From NCBI RefSeq assembly GCF_900116145.1, contig NZ_FPAB01000011.1, positions 62,001 to 126,000 on the forward strand: a stretch of DNA of 64,000 bases, written 5' to 3'. This DNA is from Streptomyces harbinensis (GTDB lineage Bacteria; Actinomycetota; Actinomycetes; Streptomycetales; Streptomycetaceae). Both the position numbers and the translations under genes were made by a program. Below, one piece after another: positions 50,990-59,524 of this stretch (position 1 is its first letter; each line of letters starts with the position of its first letter). The notes under the pieces were generated by a model. The model ran no database searches. It was not told where the DNA came from and worked only from the letters and a program-made list of their open reading frames with translations.

Positions 50990-51033
50990 GCGGCGGTCGC
51001 GGTTTGCCAAATCTTGGTAATCGCGACCGCCGC
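50990..51033. terminator. Long hairpin after the thioredoxin-TPR gene
   Basis: Arms 50990-51010 and 51014-51033 share GCGGCGGTCGCG/CGCGACCGCCGC and CCAA/TTGG with small internal mismatches. An outer TGAGTCA (50958-50964) pairs with TGACTCA (51048-51054). It starts 30 bases past the stop; a terminator is the simplest role, though the outer dyad is unusual. Confidence 0.6.
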
Positions 51034-51160
51034 TACGTTCTGTGGTGTGACTCACGGTTTGAACGGGCTGATGTCCGGTTCGCCTCGGTGCGGGGGCAGT
51101 TGCCGTTCTCACTCTCCGTGCTCCGGTGGGAAAGGTCAACAACCCAGCGCTACAAGGCAT

Positions 51161-51174
51161 TTACCGACTGGTAA
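51161..51174. promoter_or_regulatory. Palindrome upstream of the DUF6230 operon
   Basis: TTACC-GACT-GGTAA is a perfect inverted repeat of TetR-operator type in the 485-base gap before the DUF6230 gene. Apart from this and the hairpin at 50990, that gap shows no gene; it is long for this region and probably contains the operon promoter and leader. Confidence 0.5.
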
Positions 51175-51445
51175 CCAGCCCCTTGTGCCATTCCGTGAGA
51201 TGCACCACGATCGGCCAGACCGGTGGAGCCATGACCGGTCCGGGCGTCAGGGGGGTACCCGCCACTCAGGCGGGTCCTGACACCCGGGGAGACCGTGCTG
51301 TCGGCGGTCAGTGGCTGTCGCCGGGGTGCAGCCCGGTGGCTTTGCTTCTCCCCTCCTGGCCTCCAGGCGGTCCACCCCGTGAGGGGGCACCCCCGGGCCA
51401 CCGGATGCCGGAGCCGGAGCAGTTCGTCCGAGAAGGAGGAAAGTC

Positions 51446-52060
51446 ATGGAGTCACAGCCTCGCGGCGGCACCAGATGGAAGCGATTCGGTCTGGTCATGG
51501 TGCCGAGCGTGGCCGCCACCGCCGCGATAGGCATCGCGTTCGCCCAGGGGGCGCTCGCGGCGTCGTTCGCTGTTTCGGGACAGCAGTTCAAGGTCACCGC
51601 GGAGGTGCTGGACGGCACCGGGTTCACCCAGTACGGGGCGCAGGACGTCAAGCACAACGGCGAGCGCATCCCGGTCGCGGTCTCGTCGTTCGAGACCGCG
51701 ACGATCACCGGTCTGTGCCAGTCCGTCGTGGTGCCCACCCCCTTGGGCAACATCACCGTCAAGATCACCGCGGGCAACGGTGACAGGAAGGTGCAGGCAC
51801 AGAACCTCTTCATCGACATCAACAACCTGGACGCCGACGCCACCTTCACCAACATCGACATCGGAGTGAGCGCCGACCACACCACCAAGGGCCCCGGCCC
51901 GGCCCAGGGCGACGACTACGTCCCCGGTTCGTTCGCGCAGCAGGCCGACGGAGCACTGCTCACGAACCTCAAGCAGACCGCTTGGGCCACCTCGGCCGGT
52001 ACCTTCAAACTGCCGGGGCTCAGCCTGAGTCTGCACCGCGGCAAGAACGAGTGCTACTGA
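51446..52060 (+). CDS. DUF6230 family exported protein
   Basis: 204 residues. The N-terminus RGGTRWKRFGLVMVPSVAAT, followed by AAIGIAFAQGALAASFAVSG, is a signal sequence typical of this actinomycete family. A beta-rich domain follows with one Cys at ITGLCQSVVVP and a C-terminal GKNECY tail, allowing a disulfide. Function unknown. A strong AAGGAGGA precedes ATG 51446. It is first gene of a three-gene operon with DUF6114 and a secreted repeat protein. Confidence 0.88.
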   Translation: MESQPRGGTRWKRFGLVMVPSVAATAAIGIAFAQGALAASFAVSGQQFKVTAEVLDGTGFTQYGAQDVKHNGERIPVAVSSFETATITGLCQSVVVPTPLGNITVKITAGNGDRKVQAQNLFIDINNLDADATFTNIDIGVSADHTTKGPGPAQGDDYVPGSFAQQADGALLTNLKQTAWATSAGTFKLPGLSLSLHRGKNECY

Positions 52061-52201
52061 CGGAAGTGAGGTCCGCCCGGAGCGGGAGGCAGCACCGCTC
52101 CTGCCTCCGGGCCGGCCCACCCGAGCACCACCCAACATCATCGCCGGGTCCGGTCAGCGCAGGGCCGCCGTCCGGAGCCACGCCAGGGGAGCACCGCGCA
52201 C

Positions 52202-52822
52202 ATGAGCACCACCACCCAGGAAGAGAACCGGACCTCGCGCCTGACCAGGGCCCGGGTGGCCTTCCGGCACTGGCGCTGGCGCCGCCCGTTCTGGGCCGGG
52301 CTGTTCACCACCCTCGCCGGGCTGCCGATCGTGTACTTCCCGTACGCCACCGTCACCATCGCGGATCTGACCATCAGAATGGCCACCACCGCCGGGGCCG
52401 GTTCGCTGGTCATCGGGGCGCTGCTGATCGTGCTCGGCCAGACCATGTGGTTCCAGCCGCACTCGCGGATATTCTCCGGGGTGGCCTCCATCATGCTGGT
52501 GCTGGTCTCCCTGGTCGTCTCCAACGTCGGCGGCTTCGGCATGGGCTACCTGCTCGGCCTGATCGGCGGCGGGATGAGCATCGCCTGGGCGCCGGGGGAG
52601 CCGGTGGCCGACAGCCCCGCCGACCCGGCCCCGGACACCGGCGCGGACCGTCCGGCGTCCGGGACGACCGCCGCCGCGCCGGCGCCGGCCGCGCCCGGCC
52701 CGATGCCCGGCGTACCGGGCCCGGAGCCGGTGTCCGGCACCGGCAGTGCGCTCGCCGGTTTCGCGGGCGGGAGCACGGAGCGGGGGATCGACCCGGAGAA
52801 GGAGAAGGACCGTGTCGAGTGA
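52202..52822 (+). CDS. DUF6114 family membrane protein
   Basis: 206 residues. Four predicted membrane helices between about 28 and 130 (FWAGLFTTLAGLPIVYFPY, MATTAGAGSLVIGALLIVLG, IMLVLVSLVVSNVGGF, MGYLLGLIGGGMSIAW), then a Pro/Ala-rich cytoplasmic or exported tail. DUF6114 is regularly encoded directly after DUF6230. Its end overlaps the next gene by 11 bases. Function unknown. Confidence 0.88.
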   Translation: MSTTTQEENRTSRLTRARVAFRHWRWRRPFWAGLFTTLAGLPIVYFPYATVTIADLTIRMATTAGAGSLVIGALLIVLGQTMWFQPHSRIFSGVASIMLVLVSLVVSNVGGFGMGYLLGLIGGGMSIAWAPGEPVADSPADPAPDTGADRPASGTTAAAPAPAAPGPMPGVPGPEPVSGTGSALAGFAGGSTERGIDPEKEKDRVE

Positions 52823-54311
52823 GGAGATACCCCCGGCGGACGACGCGGGCTCCGCGCGGCACGCCGCCCCCCGCAAGTCCCTGTTGCGCCGGCTGCACAT
52901 GCCCATCTCGCTGGCTGCCATGCCCTCCGCCGCCCTGCTCGGCATGGGGCTGACCTCCTCGCTGGCCAAGGCCGACCCGCAGGGCGAGAACCCGTTCTCC
53001 GGCACCGCGTGCGTGGAACTGCCGGACCAGCAGATCGCCGAGATCGAGGACCCGCCCGCCGAGGAGGCGCCGGCGGAGCAGGAGACCACGGCGGTCACCG
53101 AGGAGGACGCGGAGCGGGCGGCGGCCGAACGGGAAGCCGCCGAACGGGAAGCCGCCGAACGCGAGGCCGCGGAACGGGAAGCGGCCGAGCGGGAAGCGGC
53201 CGAGCGGGAAGCGGCGCGGCGCGCGGAACTCACCGCCCCGGACCCGGACCCCGGCGCGGACGCCGCCGGACCGGCTGACCCCGACCCCGACCCGGACCCG
53301 GAGACCGCCCCCGGCCCGGGCGACGCCGCCGCGCCGCCCCCGGACGCCCCGCAGGACCCCGCCGCGCCGGACCGCACCGACCCGGCCCACCCGGACTACA
53401 ACCCGTGGGACCCGCTCGGACTCGGCCCCGCCCTGGAGCAGTTCGGCCGGGACGTCGTGGACTTCTTCACCCCGGGCGGCAAACAGCAGCCCCCGCCCGA
53501 GGAGAGCGACCGGGAGCCGGCCGCCGAGCCGCCCCCGGAGGCCGAGGAGAGCGATCCGGCCGAGCGCACCGAGCCCCCGCAGAACCGCGCCCGCGACCCC
53601 AGGGAGGAGTCCGGGACGGCGGGCGAACTCCCGGTACCCGATGAGCCGCAGGAACCGGACGAGCCCGGCAACGATCCCGGCAACGAGCCGGGCGACACCA
53701 CCGGAGCGGACACCGCGGGACCGGCGGACGAGGAGCCGCAGGACACCGCCGGGGCCGGGGACGGCGCGGAGGAGCCGCCCGAGCCCGAACGCGACGTGGT
53801 GCACGACCCGGCCGCCGAGGACGAGAAGCCGGGACTGCCCTGCCCGGTGGAACTGCGGGTGCCCGGCACCGACGAGCGCACCCCCGTCGTCATCGCCGAC
53901 AAGCCCTGGTACCTGGAGGCCACCTCACTGACCCTGCGCGGCCTCGAATACCACGGCGTCGTCAACGTCACCACGGCCAGCGGCACCGTCAAGCAGGCGC
54001 TGAAGTTCACCGCCCGCGAGGTCGACATCGGCGATCTGCACCAGATCGTGGAGGGCGCCGACGGGCTGCACCACCATGTGGCCACCGAGTCCGGCAGCGT
54101 CTCCACCTTCCGGGACGGCACCGTCACCATGTACACGGAACGGATGACCGGCCGGCTGTTCGGCGTGATCCCGGTGGAGTACGACGCGGAGCACCAGCCG
54201 ACGTTCGACCTCCCGTACGCCCACTTCACCGGCGTGCGCCTGACCCAGGCCGCCCAGTTCGGCGGGACCCTGACGATGACCGGGATGCGCCAGTACATGA
54301 CGGGCCGCTGA
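52812..54311 (+). CDS. Secreted protein with EREAA repeats and long acidic Pro-rich linker
   Basis: 499 residues from GTG 52812, with GGAGAAGGAC upstream inside the DUF6114 gene. A signal-type segment (HMPISLAAMPSAALLGMGL then TSSLAKA, about 30-55) is followed by a short Cys-containing patch, a seven-unit EREAA helix (about 101-135), some 250 residues rich in Pro, Glu and Asp, and a C-terminal beta-rich domain (about 345-499, GLPCPVELRVPG then LRGLEYHGVVNVTTASGTV) resembling DUF6230-type strands. It is probably exported, with the linker spanning the wall. Third gene of the DUF6230 operon; function unknown. Confidence 0.78.
   Translation: MSSEEIPPADDAGSARHAAPRKSLLRRLHMPISLAAMPSAALLGMGLTSSLAKADPQGENPFSGTACVELPDQQIAEIEDPPAEEAPAEQETTAVTEEDAERAAAEREAAEREAAEREAAEREAAEREAAEREAARRAELTAPDPDPGADAAGPADPDPDPDPETAPGPGDAAAPPPDAPQDPAAPDRTDPAHPDYNPWDPLGLGPALEQFGRDVVDFFTPGGKQQPPPEESDREPAAEPPPEAEESDPAERTEPPQNRARDPREESGTAGELPVPDEPQEPDEPGNDPGNEPGDTTGADTAGPADEEPQDTAGAGDGAEEPPEPERDVVHDPAAEDEKPGLPCPVELRVPGTDERTPVVIADKPWYLEATSLTLRGLEYHGVVNVTTASGTVKQALKFTAREVDIGDLHQIVEGADGLHHHVATESGSVSTFRDGTVTMYTERMTGRLFGVIPVEYDAEHQPTFDLPYAHFTGVRLTQAAQFGGTLTMTGMRQYMTGR
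53112..53216 (+). repeat. Seven 15-bp tandem units encoding (E)REAA
   Basis: Units of the type GAACGGGAAGCCGCC follow without interruption inside the secreted repeat protein gene, with synonymous variation (GAA/GAG, GCC/GCG). They keep the frame and predict a stiff single alpha-helix. Copy number may vary between strains. Confidence 0.85.
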
Positions 54312-54360
54312 CCGCCCCGGCCACCCGGCCGGGGCACCCGGGGCCCGCCGTCACACGACG

Positions 54361-54395
54361 GAGCCCGGATCCCGCCGACGGCGGGATCCGGGCTC
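54361..54395. terminator. Bidirectional hairpin terminator
   Basis: Perfect 16-bp stem (54361-54376 with 54380-54395; arm GAGCCCGGATCCCGCC) and a three-base loop between the converging DUF6230 operon and pyk. It should end transcripts from both sides. Confidence 0.88.
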
Positions 54396-54417
54396 GCGGG
54401 GCCGTGCGGGCCGGGCG

Positions 54418-55848
54418 TCAGACGCCCTGCTGGCCGCCCAGGTGGTGCACCCGCACCATGTTGGTGGTGCCGGCCACCCCGGGAGGCGAACCAGCGGTGA
54501 TGATCATGGTGTCGCCCCGGTGGTAGCGGTTCAGCTTCAGCAGCTCCGCGTCCACCAGCTCCACCATCTCGTCGGTGTGGCTCACCCACGGCACCACGAA
54601 GGTCTCCACGCCCCAGGTCAGCGTCAGCTGGTTGCGGGTCGAGGGGTCGGTGGTGAAGGCCAGGATCGGCTGCACGGCCCGGTACCGGGACAGCCGGCGC
54701 GCGGTGTCACCGGACTTGGTGAAGGCCACCAGCGACTTCGCGTCCAGGAAGTCCGCCATCTCGCACGCCGCGCGCGCCACCGAACCACCCTGCGTCCGCG
54801 GCTTCTTGCCCGGCACCAGCGGCTGGAGGCCACGGGAGAGCAGCTGCTCCTCCGCCGCGATCGCGATCTTCGACATCGTCTTGACCGTCTCGATCGGATA
54901 CCGGCCGACCGAGGACTCGGCCGAGAGCATCACCGCGTCCGCGCCGTCCAGGATCGCGTTGGCGACATCGGACGCCTCCGCGCGGGTCGGCCGCGAGTTG
55001 GTGATCATCGACTCCATCATCTGGGTCGCCACGATCACCGGCTTCGCGTTGCGCCGGCACAGGTCGATCAGCCGCTTCTGGACCAGCGGCACCTTCTCCA
55101 GCGGGTACTCCACGGCGAGGTCGCCGCGCGCCACCATGACGGCGTCGAACGCGAGGACGACCTCCTCCATGTTCTCCACCGCCTGCGGCTTCTCCACCTT
55201 GGCGATCACCGGCACCCGGCGGCCCACCCGGTCCATGACCTCGTGCACGTCGCGCACGTCGTCCGCGTCGCGCACGAAGGACAGCGCCACCATGTCGGCG
55301 CCCAGCCGCAGCGCGAACTCCAGGTCCTCGACGTCCTTCTCGGACAGCGCGGGGACGTTCACCGCGATGCCCGGCAGGTTGATCCCCTTGTGGTCGGAGA
55401 TCACCCCGCCCTCGATGACGATGGTCCGCACCCGCGGCCCGTCCACCTCCAGCACCTGGAGCGAGACGTTGCCGTCGTTGATGAGGATGGTCTCGCCCTT
55501 GGCGACATCGCCCGGCAGGCCCTTGTACGTGGTGCCGCAGATGTGCTTGTCGCCGGCCACGTCCTCGGTGGTGATGGTGAACTCGTCACCGCGCTCCAGC
55601 TCGACGGGGCCGTCCGCGAAGGTCTCCAGACGGATCTTGGGGCCCTGGAGGTCGGCCAGGACACCGACGGCCACGCCGCAGTCCTCGCTCGCCTTGCGCA
55701 GCCGGTGGTACCGCTCCTCGTGCTCCTGGTGGCTCCCGTGGCTGAAGTTGAAACGGGCCACGTTCATACCGGCGTCGATGAGCGCCTTGAGCTGCTCATA
55801 GGAGTCGACGGCGGGGCCCAGGGTGCAGACGATTTTGGAACGGCGCAT
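54418..55848 (-). CDS. pyk: Pyruvate kinase
   Basis: 476 residues, type length. N-terminal MRRSKIVCTLGPAVDSYEQL, substrate/metal motifs NFSHGSHQEH, VMVARGDLAVE and KPVIVATQMMESMI, and a C-terminal effector domain. It converts phosphoenolpyruvate and ADP to pyruvate and ATP. It lies 60 bases downstream of ackA on the same strand, so pta-ackA-pyk may be co-transcribed, joining lower glycolysis to acetate overflow. Streptomyces carry two pyruvate kinases; position matches the pyk2 locus by recollection. Confidence 0.95.
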   Translation of the reverse strand: MRRSKIVCTLGPAVDSYEQLKALIDAGMNVARFNFSHGSHQEHEERYHRLRKASEDCGVAVGVLADLQGPKIRLETFADGPVELERGDEFTITTEDVAGDKHICGTTYKGLPGDVAKGETILINDGNVSLQVLEVDGPRVRTIVIEGGVISDHKGINLPGIAVNVPALSEKDVEDLEFALRLGADMVALSFVRDADDVRDVHEVMDRVGRRVPVIAKVEKPQAVENMEEVVLAFDAVMVARGDLAVEYPLEKVPLVQKRLIDLCRRNAKPVIVATQMMESMITNSRPTRAEASDVANAILDGADAVMLSAESSVGRYPIETVKTMSKIAIAAEEQLLSRGLQPLVPGKKPRTQGGSVARAACEMADFLDAKSLVAFTKSGDTARRLSRYRAVQPILAFTTDPSTRNQLTLTWGVETFVVPWVSHTDEMVELVDAELLKLNRYHRGDTMIITAGSPPGVAGTTNMVRVHHLGGQQGV

Positions 55849-55908
55849 GCCGACGATCCTATCGTTTTGTTCCGTACCGGAATAATGGCGGCCCCGCCGC
55901 CCCGCCGT

Positions 55909-57117
55909 TCAGGGGCTGACCAGCGTGAACGCCTGGCTCGCGATCTCCAGTTCCTCGTCCGTGGGGACGACGGCGACCGCCACGGAAGCGTACTGCGGCG
56001 AGATGAACCGGGGGCCACTGCCGGGCGTCGTGTTCCGCTTCTCGTCCACGACCACCCCGAAGCCCACCAGCCCCTCCACGGCGGCGGCCCGCACGTTCGC
56101 GGCGTTCTCCCCGACCCCGGCGGTGAAGGCGATCGCGTCCACCCGGCCCAGCACCGCGTAGTACGCGCCGATGTACTTCTTCAGCCGGTAGGTGTAGATC
56201 GCGAACGCCAGCCGGGCGGCGGCGTCGCCCTCCGCCATCCGGCGGGTGATCTCCCGCATGTCGTTGTCGCCGCACAGCCCGACCAGACCCGAACGCTTGT
56301 TCAGCAGGACGTCGATCTCGTCCACCGACATCCCGGCCACCCGGGAGAGATGGAAGATCACCGCCGGATCGATGTCGCCGGACCGGGTGCCCATCACCAG
56401 ACCCTCCAGCGGGGTCAGCCCCATGGAGGTGTCCACGCACCGGCCGCCCGCCACCGCCGAGGCGGAGGCGCCGTTGCCCAGATGCAGCACGATGACGTTC
56501 ACGTCCGCCACGTCCTTGCCCAGCAGCTCGGCGGTGCGCCGCGACACATACGCGTGCGAGGTGCCGTGGAAGCCGTACCGCCGCACCCGGTGCGCGTCGG
56601 CGGTGGCCGTGTCGATGGCGTACCGGGCGGCGTACTCCGGCATCGTCGTGTGGAACGCCGTGTCGAACACCGCGACCTGCGGCACCCTCGGGTTCAGCTC
56701 CAGCGCGGTGCGGATACCGGTCAGATTCGCCGGGTTGTGCAGCGGGGCCACCGGCACCAGCCGCTCGATCTCGGCGATCACCTCGTCGGTGATCACGGTC
56801 GGCTCGGTGAACCGCAGCCCGCCGTGCACCACCCGGTGCCCGATGGCCGCCAGCCGCGGGTCGTCCAGCCGGTGGCCGTCCGCCGCCAGCTCGTCCGCCG
56901 CCGCCCGCAGCGCCGCCGTGTGGTCGGGCAGCGGCACATCGGTGCGCTCGCGCCGCTCGCCACCGGCCGGCGTGTGCACCAGCCGGGCACCCGCCTCGCC
57001 GATGCGCTCCACCAGGCCCGCGGCGAGCCGGGACTGGTCGGTCATGTCGAACAGCTGGTACTTCACCGAGGAAGAACCGGAGTTCAGCACGAGGACACGG
57101 GAGGGGTGCTCGGTCAC
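55909..57117 (-). CDS. ackA: Acetate kinase
   Basis: 402 residues from GTG 57117, which overlaps the pta stop as GTGA. ASKHA-fold signatures: VLVLNSGSSSVKYQLF, HRVVHGG, PLHNPAN, GFHGTSHAYVSRR, and GLVMGTRSGDIDP. It interconverts acetyl phosphate and ADP with acetate and ATP. Translational coupling to pta keeps the two steps in balance. Confidence 0.96.
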   Translation of the reverse strand: MTEHPSRVLVLNSGSSSVKYQLFDMTDQSRLAAGLVERIGEAGARLVHTPAGGERRERTDVPLPDHTAALRAAADELAADGHRLDDPRLAAIGHRVVHGGLRFTEPTVITDEVIAEIERLVPVAPLHNPANLTGIRTALELNPRVPQVAVFDTAFHTTMPEYAARYAIDTATADAHRVRRYGFHGTSHAYVSRRTAELLGKDVADVNVIVLHLGNGASASAVAGGRCVDTSMGLTPLEGLVMGTRSGDIDPAVIFHLSRVAGMSVDEIDVLLNKRSGLVGLCGDNDMREITRRMAEGDAAARLAFAIYTYRLKKYIGAYYAVLGRVDAIAFTAGVGENAANVRAAAVEGLVGFGVVVDEKRNTTPGSGPRFISPQYASVAVAVVPTDEELEIASQAFTLVSP

Positions 57118-59255
57118 GGATTCACTTTCTGCTGGGTCTGCCGCTGGGCCTGGATGGCGGTGATGGCGACGGTGTTGACGATGTCCTGCACCAGCGCGCC
57201 GCGCGAGAGGTCGTTGACCGGCTTGCGCAGCCCCTGGAGGACCGGGCCGACCGCGATGGCGCCCGCCGAGCGCTGCACGGCCTTGTAGGTGTTGTTGCCG
57301 GTGTTCAGATCGGGGAAGACCAGCACCGTGGCCTGGCCCGCGACCTCCGAACCCGGCAGCTTCGTGGCGGCCACGGACGGCTCCACCGCCGCGTCGTACT
57401 GGATCGGGCCCTCCACCAGCAGGTCGGGCCGGCGCCGGCGCACCAGCTCGGTGGCCGCCCGCACCTTGTCCACGTCCGCGCCGGAGCCGGAGGTGCCGGT
57501 GGAGTACGACAGCATCGCGATCCGCGGCTCCACCCCGAACTGGGCGGCGGTGGTGGCCGACTGGATGGCGATGTCGGCCAGCTGCTCGGCGTCGGGGTCG
57601 GGGTTGACGGCGCAGTCCCCGTACACCAGCACCTTGTCGGCCAGGCACATGAAGAAGACCGAGGAGACGATGGCCGCGTCCGGCTTGGTCTTGATCACCT
57701 CGAACGCCGGACGGATGGTGGCGGCGGTGGAGTGGACGGCGCCGGAGACCATGCCGTCGGCCAGCCCCTCCTGCACCATGAGGGTGCCGAAGTAGGACAC
57801 GTCCGAGACCACGTCCCAGGCCAGCTCGTAGGTGACGCCCTTGTGCGCGCGGAGCCTCGCGTACAGCTCGGCGAAACGTTCCCGCAGCGGGGAGGTCTGC
57901 GGGTCCACCACCCGGGCCACACAGGCGGTCGCGGTGGCGGCGGGGTCGATGGCGTCCGCCGCGCCGTGCAGCCGCAGATCGATGCCCAGATCGGCGGCCC
58001 GCTTGCGGACCGCGCCCTCCTCGCCCAGCAGCGTCAGGTCGCACACATTGCGGCGCAGCAGCACCTCGGCGGCGCGCAGCACCCGCTCCTCGGTGCCCTC
58101 GGGCAGCACCACGTGCCGGCGGCCCGACCGGGAGCGTTCGATCAGCTCGTGCTCGAACATCATCGGCGTCACCCGCTCGCTGCGCACCACCGAGAGCCGT
58201 TCGGTGAGCTGGGCGGTGTCCACGTGCGTCTCGAACAGGCCGAGCGCGATCTCCGCCTTGCGCGGGGTGGCGGCGGTCAGCTTGCCCTCCAGGCCGGACA
58301 GCTCGGCGGCGGTGTGGAAGGTGCCGCCGGGCACCGAGAGGACGGGCGTACCGGGCGCGAGCCGGGCGGCCAGCGCCATGGTCTCGGCGCCGGGGTGCTC
58401 ACCGAGGGTGAGCAGGACGCCGGCGATCGGCGGGGCGCCGGCGGAGTGCGCGGCGAGGGCGCCGACGACCAGGTCGGCGCGGTCACCGGGGGTGACGACC
58501 AGCGAGTGCTCGCGCAGCGCGGTGAGGAAGGTGGGCAGCATGGCGCCGCCGATGACGAAGTCGCGGACGTCGCGGGCCAGCCCGGTGCGGTCGCCCAGCA
58601 GCACCTCGGCGTCCAGCGCCTCGGCGATCTGGGTGACGGTGGGCGCGGAGAGCGCGGGCTCCTCGGGGAGCACGTAGACCGGCTCGGGGAGGTGGGTGCC
58701 CAGCTCGCGGGCGGCAGCGGCGGCGTGCGAGTCGCGGACCCGGTTGGCGATGGTGGCGATCACCTCGCAGCCGAGCGAGGTGAAGGCGTGGTGGGCGTTG
58801 CGGACCTCGGCGACCACCGATTCGGCGCTCTGGTCGAGGCCGGCGACCACCGGGAGTACGACGGAGCCGAACTCGTTGGCCAGCCGGGCGTTCAGGGTCA
58901 GCTCGGCGGGCAGCTGGGTGTCGGCGTAGTCGGTGCCCAGGACCAGGACGGCCTCGTAGTCGCGGGCCACGTTGTGGTAGCGCTCCACGAGGGCGGTGAC
59001 GAGTTCGTCCATGCCGTGCTCGGCCTGAAGCGCGGCGGCCTCGGCGTAGGCCATGCCGCGCGCGTCCTCACGGGACTGGGAGAGCCGGTACCGGCCGCGC
59101 AGCAGCTCGAACACGGGGTCGGGCCCGGGGTGGGCGAGGGGGCGGAAGACCCCGACCCGGTCCACCTGGCGGGTCAGCAGTTCCATGACCCCCAGTTCGA
59201 TCACCTGGCGGCCGTCGCCGCGGCCGATGCCGGTCACGTACACGCTGCGGGTCAT
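57114..59255 (-). CDS. pta: Phosphate acetyltransferase
   Basis: 713 residues, the long three-domain form. An N-terminal P-loop-like domain (about 1-210; the nucleotide motif is weak), a central DRTGG domain (about 215-330, starting LDAEVLLGDRTGL) and a C-terminal catalytic PTA domain (about 385-710) with MVSGAVHSTAATIRPAF and VFPDLNTGNNTYKAVQR. It makes acetyl phosphate from acetyl-CoA. The start MTRSVYVTGIGRGDGRQ at ATG 59255 fits the family. It is divergent from pfkA across a nested palindrome. Confidence 0.95.
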   Translation of the reverse strand: MTRSVYVTGIGRGDGRQVIELGVMELLTRQVDRVGVFRPLAHPGPDPVFELLRGRYRLSQSREDARGMAYAEAAALQAEHGMDELVTALVERYHNVARDYEAVLVLGTDYADTQLPAELTLNARLANEFGSVVLPVVAGLDQSAESVVAEVRNAHHAFTSLGCEVIATIANRVRDSHAAAAARELGTHLPEPVYVLPEEPALSAPTVTQIAEALDAEVLLGDRTGLARDVRDFVIGGAMLPTFLTALREHSLVVTPGDRADLVVGALAAHSAGAPPIAGVLLTLGEHPGAETMALAARLAPGTPVLSVPGGTFHTAAELSGLEGKLTAATPRKAEIALGLFETHVDTAQLTERLSVVRSERVTPMMFEHELIERSRSGRRHVVLPEGTEERVLRAAEVLLRRNVCDLTLLGEEGAVRKRAADLGIDLRLHGAADAIDPAATATACVARVVDPQTSPLRERFAELYARLRAHKGVTYELAWDVVSDVSYFGTLMVQEGLADGMVSGAVHSTAATIRPAFEVIKTKPDAAIVSSVFFMCLADKVLVYGDCAVNPDPDAEQLADIAIQSATTAAQFGVEPRIAMLSYSTGTSGSGADVDKVRAATELVRRRRPDLLVEGPIQYDAAVEPSVAATKLPGSEVAGQATVLVFPDLNTGNNTYKAVQRSAGAIAVGPVLQGLRKPVNDLSRGALVQDIVNTVAITAIQAQRQTQQKVNP

Positions 59256-59324
59256 CGCACCGCTCCCGCGCCGGTACGGGCGTACGCCGTTGTGTCGGCT
59301 GTCAGGGACATCACTGCCGCCCTC

Positions 59325-59362
59325 ATTGTCATCCAATCGTATAGCTCTACAGTCTTGACAAT
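59325..59362. promoter_or_regulatory. Nested palindromes between pta and pfkA
   Basis: An outer inverted repeat ATTGTCA (59325-59331) / TGACAAT (59356-59362) is nearly concentric with an inner near-palindrome GTATAG-CTCTAC (59339-59350). The right outer arm contains TTGACA, a possible -35 for pfkA. The element lies 70 bases upstream of pta and 163 upstream of pfkA and could coordinate both operons. Confidence 0.55.
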
Positions 59363-59524
59363 ACCCAGGACGCTGAGTAACCGGCGCGGCGGGTCGGGGT
59401 GGGCGATCCGTTCACGATGTGAGCAGGGGAGTCCGGTGGGGTCCACGGGCGTGAAACAATTCGGGCGGCCTCGACGAAGCGGCCCCGCGCCACCCTCCCG
59501 ATCCCCGAAGAGGAGAGCATCCCC

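Noticed and set aside
53112..53216. 15-bp tandem array considered as a CRISPR-like array
   Set aside because: There are no spacers, the units are contiguous, in frame and encode EREAA; no cas genes are present.
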